64,000 nucleotides of DNA, from assembly GCF_039536325.1 (NCBI RefSeq), contig NZ_BAAAYO010000021.1, positions 434,001 through 498,000 on the forward strand, given 5' to 3'. Below are positions 60,631 through 64,000 of the stretch, in pieces. Position 1 is the stretch's first letter. Every line of letters begins with the position of its first letter. The stretch comes from Paenibacillus_AB hodogayensis (GTDB taxonomy: Bacteria > Bacillota > Bacilli > Paenibacillales > NBRC-103111). The notes under the pieces were generated by a model. The model saw only the letters and a program-made list of their open reading frames with translations. It searched no databases and was not told the DNA's origin. The position numbers were made by a program, and so were the translations under genes.

Positions 60631-61926
60631 CTACTTCCCACCTTGCTGCAGCACCAAATTGTTAATTTTTTCTTCGGCATCACGAAGCGCTGTGTTGATG
60701 TCAACACCTTCCAGAATGACTTTTTTGGTCGTCTCCGCTGTAATGTAGTTGTTGGCCAAGTAATCCCACTTGGTAACGGGTACCGGATTGGTCGGCGTCG
60801 TTTGGAAAGCTGCCTGAATGTTTTTCGATTTGGCGAATGGCAATTGTTCGCCGAATACTTTGCGGATGTTCGGATCTTTCAAAATCGACTTCGTGCCGTT
60901 TTTCGAAAGTTCCGTTTGCACTTCATCGGAGGTAAGCACTTGAATGACCTGGAACGCTGCATCCTTATTTTTACTTTGCGCCGTCACAACAGCAACGTGC
61001 ATATCGTAGAGCTGTCCTTTGCCCGGCGCATCCTTAAATGTCGGATATCCGACCATGTCCCAGTTCAAATCGGGAATTTGCTGAAGGAGAGGGATCCGGT
61101 TGGAATGGGCATACATGGCCCGCGTCCTATCTTTTGTAAACGATTCCCAAGCCTTTGCGCCCAGCACGAACTCGTTGCCGGGAATGGTGAACACATCCCG
61201 GTACATTTCCAGTACTTTTTTCCATCCATCATTATTGACGACCGCTTTCTTCGTGGCCGGATCGATATATTGGAGGCTCAGTTGCGTAGCCGGACGGAAT
61301 ATCCCGTCAGCATGCAGTCCGCTGTATTGGATGCCTCCCTCGGAGCGGGTCACTTTTTTGGCCAGTTCGATCGCATCGTTCCAAGTCATCCCATCCTTCG
61401 GATAAGCGGTGCCGAATTTATCGAATATGTCTTTGTTGTAATAGAGCGCGCTAAAGTTGCTGTTGTACGGAATACCCGCAATATAGGAGCCGCCGGAGAC
61501 CAACTTGATCGTATCCATGCTACCGTTCTCGAATCGGCCCAAGTCGAGGCCGTGCTTTTTGATCAACGGCTCGATATCGTGGGTAAAGCCCATTGCTACA
61601 AGCGGGTCCATGACTTGGCTGGAGGTAAAGATGAGATCGGGATACGTTCCGCTCGCAACCATTTCCTCCAGTTTTTTCTCTTCGTGAGGAGCTATTTTCA
61701 GCCTTTCGAACGAGATATGAGGATATTTTTTCTTCACGGGCGTTTCTACGTATCTGTCAAACTCTTCGTCGGACAGCCATACAAATTGCGCCTTAAGCGT
61801 TACCGGCTCGGATGCCGCCTTAGGCACTGTTTGAGATTCCGTTTCCGCCGACTTCTTATCGGCACCGCTGCATCCCGCTGCGACCAACACTGTGCCAACT
61901 ACTGCCGATATGACCCACTTTTTCAT
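60631..61926 (-). CDS. Extracellular solute-binding lipoprotein, family 1 (sugar ABC), orphan
   Basis: A 431-residue lipoprotein with a signal peptide and lipobox (LVAAGC, Cys19), then EPVTLKAQFVWLSDEEFDRY and the type 1 binding fold (MVASGTYPDLIFTSS, YIAGIPYNSNFSALYYNKDI, AYPKDGMTWNDAIELAKKV). The end is VDINTALRDAEEKINNLVL. ATG 61926 is chosen because AGGAG lies upstream and the signal then begins MKKWV; the frame to 61998 has no ribosome site. It resembles the lipoprotein at 27761 and the broken gene at 53742. No permease gene is adjacent. Confidence 0.9.
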   Translation of the reverse strand: MKKWVISAVVGTVLVAAGCSGADKKSAETESQTVPKAASEPVTLKAQFVWLSDEEFDRYVETPVKKKYPHISFERLKIAPHEEKKLEEMVASGTYPDLIFTSSQVMDPLVAMGFTHDIEPLIKKHGLDLGRFENGSMDTIKLVSGGSYIAGIPYNSNFSALYYNKDIFDKFGTAYPKDGMTWNDAIELAKKVTRSEGGIQYSGLHADGIFRPATQLSLQYIDPATKKAVVNNDGWKKVLEMYRDVFTIPGNEFVLGAKAWESFTKDRTRAMYAHSNRIPLLQQIPDLNWDMVGYPTFKDAPGKGQLYDMHVAVVTAQSKNKDAAFQVIQVLTSDEVQTELSKNGTKSILKDPNIRKVFGEQLPFAKSKNIQAAFQTTPTNPVPVTKWDYLANNYITAETTKKVILEGVDINTALRDAEEKINNLVLQQGGK

Positions 61927-62403
61927 TTTTATCACTCCTGTGTAACATGGATTCGAACCTAAAGGGTTCGTTAGGTATGCGCTTTCAATTTGATTCAAAT
62001 TTTTCAGTTATGAACGATCGCATAACGCCATATATCGCTACCGCGATGTATCGATCGCACCGATACCACGCCCAATCACTCTGCATTACGCCGCAAAGTC
62101 CAGAACAGTGCCGCGCTTCCAGCCGGGCAAACTGCGTGTAAGAGAGAAACCGCTTTCCCTACATTTAGACAACACCTCCTGTATATGTTCTCGATGCCGG
62201 CATTCGCTCAAGCATCCCGCGGAAATGATACATCAGAATATCTGATACGTTTTCAGTTTAGCCGCAGCAAGATAGCAAAACAATGAATCGTACTACTATT
62301 ATTTGAGTAATTCTTTGAATTCTATTGGAAGCAGAGATTATTTTCGACGACTGAACCCGGTAGGATATAGTAGGTCGAAAATGGACAAGGATTCCCATAG
62401 GCA
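61927..62403 (-). promoter_or_regulatory. Upstream region of the orphan binding-protein gene
   Basis: No gene is supported. On the minus strand AGGAGGTG (62180-62173) lies 8 bases before ATG (62164-62162), immediately followed by TAG: a start-stop. Further up is the palindrome ATCAGA-ATA-TCTGAT (62232-62246), a possible operator. The start-stop may be the scar of a deleted gene. Confidence 0.4.
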
Positions 62404-62460
62404 AAATCTTGACCTCCCCCCATGCTTCCATTGTTGCTCCAATCGTAGTTTAATTCAAAA
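62404..62460 (-). pseudogene. Decayed copy of the AraC-regulator promoter region
   Basis: This segment aligns with 53560-53610: it keeps the GAGGTC ribosome site and the -35 TTGAAT (complement of 62453-62458) with a 17-base spacer. The -10 has changed from TATAAT to AACAAT (complement of 62430-62435), and the bases around the ATG are lost. The regulator gene itself is gone. Confidence 0.6.
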
Positions 62461-62584
62461 GATTGTAGTCACAAACATGGCTTGCCGCTGAAGAATTGAC
62501 TATGCTTAAAAGTATACAACGACAGGCCGGCTTTGCTTGTTCGGTTCTGGCTTCCAAACGGTGGCTCGGCTGCGACACAATTAT

Positions 62585-62690
62585 ATGGCCGGTCCGACGC
62601 ATCATTTTGAGCTTGGCGTAGGCAAATGAATGCGCAGCTTGTCAAAGTGTCCCGCATGATGGGAATGCGCTGGAAATTATCTAACTAAAG
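62585..62690 (+). pseudogene. C-terminal remnant of a second isomerase gene
   Basis: The DNA encodes MAGPTHHFELGVG, then with frame changes the counterpart of MNSQLAKVSRMMGMPLEI from the gene at 54157. Only the last 33 codons remain, with at least one lost base. A GGAG ribosome site for the next gene follows, as in the intact copy. Confidence 0.7.
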
Positions 62691-62703
62691 GAGAATCCAG
62701 GAA

Positions 62704-63049
62704 ATGGATTATTAACGGGAACATGGATTGCGAAACGGTGTCACGGCAGACGAAGCGACGAGCACGAGCATAGCGGGCAAGCCGAAAGCGATGGCGGAAG
62801 CGTCAAAGCTTGAAGCCTTTCCGCAGCATGGATCCGGCGCATATTGATGAAGTATGCTCCGAAGCGTTCCGGCAATGGCTGCCGCTCATCCGAGAGGGAG
62901 AAACGTGCTCGATGCTGCTGTGGGTCGCCGACGGCAGCGAAATTTTGGAATGGGACGGAAATTGGGAACGCGAGATGGAGTGGGGAAAGGTTCTTCAAAT
63001 AGATAACCATTCCAATGAACCTGAAGAAGTGATAAAAACCGCACAATAA
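62704..63049 (+). pseudogene. N-terminal remnant of a second copy of the 842-residue protein
   Basis: ATG-proximal sequence is frameshifted, but from 62810 the frame reads KPFRSMDPAHIDEVCSEAFR, QWLPLIREGETCSMLLWVAD and GSEILEWDGNWEREMEWGK, close to residues 40-100 of the protein at 55618. It then diverges and stops at 63049, so about 740 residues are missing. Confidence 0.75.
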
Positions 63050-63119
63050 CGACTGTGTCCAATTTCCGCGCCATTTTCTACAATGAAGTTGAAGCCAAAT
63101 ATTGCGGAGGAATGATGGA

Positions 63120-64000
63120 ATGAAATCGCTCGATATCGTTTTCGCGGATAAACAAGTTGTCGAAGTTCGGGAGCAGGAAGTGCCGGCGCTAGCGCCCGAG
63201 CAAATTCGCTGCGCCGCCAAAAAATCGCTGATCAGCACCGGTACGGAGACGATCTGCTTGCGAGGAGTGTTCGATCCGAATACGAACTGGGAATCGTGGG
63301 TCAAATACCCATTTTACCCGGGATACAGTATGTCGGCCGAAGTAATTGAGGTTGGAAGCGAAGTGAAGGGCATTAAGCCCGGCGACAGCGTATTTGTCGG
63401 GATAGAGCACCGGCAGTTTTTCAACGTCCATTATAAGAACGTGATGGTGCTGCCCGATGGGATCGATCACGAGATGTCCGCTTGGACGGCTTTAGCCCGA
63501 ATTGCGCAGGTCGGCGTCCGACGGGCCGAGCTTAAGCTGGGCGAGACGGTCGGAGTAATCGGACTCGGCATCCTCGGGCAATTAGTCGTGCAATATTTGC
63601 GCGCATTCGGGGCGCGTCGTATCGTCGCGATCGACCCTGCATCTTCGTCCCGTATCGAAGCGGCCAAGCGGAGCGGCGCAACGCACCTGCTGCAGACGGA
63701 TGTGGCAAACGCCCTCGAAGAGGTGAAGCAAATAACCGGCGGCAAAATGCTCGATGTCGTCTTCGATGTGACAGGCCACCCTTCCGTACTGGCACCTGCT
63801 ACGCTGCTAGTCGGCGAGATGGGCCGGGTCGTGCTGCTCGGCGATACGTCCACCCCTTCCCAGCAGCATCTAGGCCCCCGCGTATTGTCCAATTCCGTCG
63901 CAATATTGGGCATTCACGCCAAAATGTCCAGCAACTACAACGGCATAACCGCGAACGACATGAACAGCTTGTACTACGATTATTTGCTGCAAAATCGAAT
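63120..64000 (+). CDS. Zinc-type alcohol dehydrogenase-like oxidoreductase (runs off the right edge)
   Basis: The frame is open from ATG 63120 (GCGGAGGAA 8 bases before) to the window end, 293 codons. It is a medium-chain dehydrogenase: a GroES-like N-terminal half (LISTGTETICLRG, YPGYSMSAEVIEVGSEVKGI, KPGDSVFVG) and a Rossmann half with VGVIGLGILGQLVVQYLRAF and Asp in VAIDPASS for the cofactor. The usual GHE zinc motif is replaced by GYSMSAE, as in a subgroup without the normal catalytic zinc site. It probably oxidises a sugar or polyol. It is transcribed away from the remnants upstream. Confidence 0.85.
   Translation, partial: MKSLDIVFADKQVVEVREQEVPALAPEQIRCAAKKSLISTGTETICLRGVFDPNTNWESWVKYPFYPGYSMSAEVIEVGSEVKGIKPGDSVFVGIEHRQFFNVHYKNVMVLPDGIDHEMSAWTALARIAQVGVRRAELKLGETVGVIGLGILGQLVVQYLRAFGARRIVAIDPASSSRIEAAKRSGATHLLQTDVANALEEVKQITGGKMLDVVFDVTGHPSVLAPATLLVGEMGRVVLLGDTSTPSQQHLGPRVLSNSVAILGIHAKMSSNYNGITANDMNSLYYDYLLQNR

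Noticed and set aside
1..64000. CRISPR array, rRNA, tRNA, phage module or replication origin
   Set aside because: No regularly spaced repeats, no structural RNA landmarks and no cluster of DnaA-box-like words were seen.

Overview
The window reads as chromosomal DNA of a moderately GC-rich Gram-positive soil bacterium of the Paenibacillaceae (Paenibacillus or Cohnella-like). The support is strong AGGAGG ribosome sites with many GTG and TTG starts, a membrane-anchored AraC regulator beside LplB/LplC-type permeases and large lipoprotein sugar binders, a PadR/DUF2812 pair, a DUF3888 protein, a split ThrE exporter and several carbohydrate-active enzymes. This assignment is inference; the window holds no rRNA or tRNA gene.

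Layout. 1-3145: the end of a BadF-type ATPase gene, then an ABC-2 exporter (two permeases and an ATPase whose C-terminus is cut by a one-base frameshift) and a short gene remnant. 3374-16982: a promoter and leader, then a long co-directional catabolic cluster. It holds TctC-TctB-TctA uptake of a carboxylate, a fumarate-reductase-like flavoprotein with a 103-residue 2Fe-2S partner, an M20 amidohydrolase, an adenylosuccinate-lyase-like lyase, an AstE/DoeB-like deacylase, a GNAT protein, a nitroreductase, a benzoylformate-decarboxylase-like TPP enzyme and an aldehyde dehydrogenase. Several genes overlap by ATGA or TGATG. The substrate is unknown; an N-acyl or N-succinyl type compound feeding fumarate or a 2-oxo acid is my inference. 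17181-21213: an IS630 element, decayed genes, an AAC(3)-type acetyltransferase and an amidohydrolase.

21376-29107: a Tat-exported beta-helix protein diverges from an unusual GH31-AraC fusion whose GH31 part seems to lack the acid/base residue, followed by a LacI regulator and a solute-binding lipoprotein without permeases. 29183-35553: PadR/DUF2812, gene remnants, the ThrE exporter, an aldo/keto reductase with a creatininase-like protein, and a Nudix hydrolase. 35693-51051: a polysaccharide utilisation locus with a second copy of the leader, an AraC regulator, an ABC sugar importer, a VCBS/propeller protein, a sulfatase, a GH106-like protein and a GH78 alpha-L-rhamnosidase. Its likely target is a sulfated, rhamnose-containing glycan.

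51048-63049: a scarred region with a sulfatase tail, an isomerase head, a DUF3888 protein, an IS fragment, and an AraC regulator divergent from a broken binding-protein gene. Then come an arabinose/fucose-isomerase-like protein, a large uncharacterised protein and an SGNH hydrolase. Remnants of IS256 and IS3 elements, an orphan binding protein and a decayed second copy of the AraC-isomerase-hydrolase locus follow. A zinc-type alcohol dehydrogenase gene runs off the right edge.
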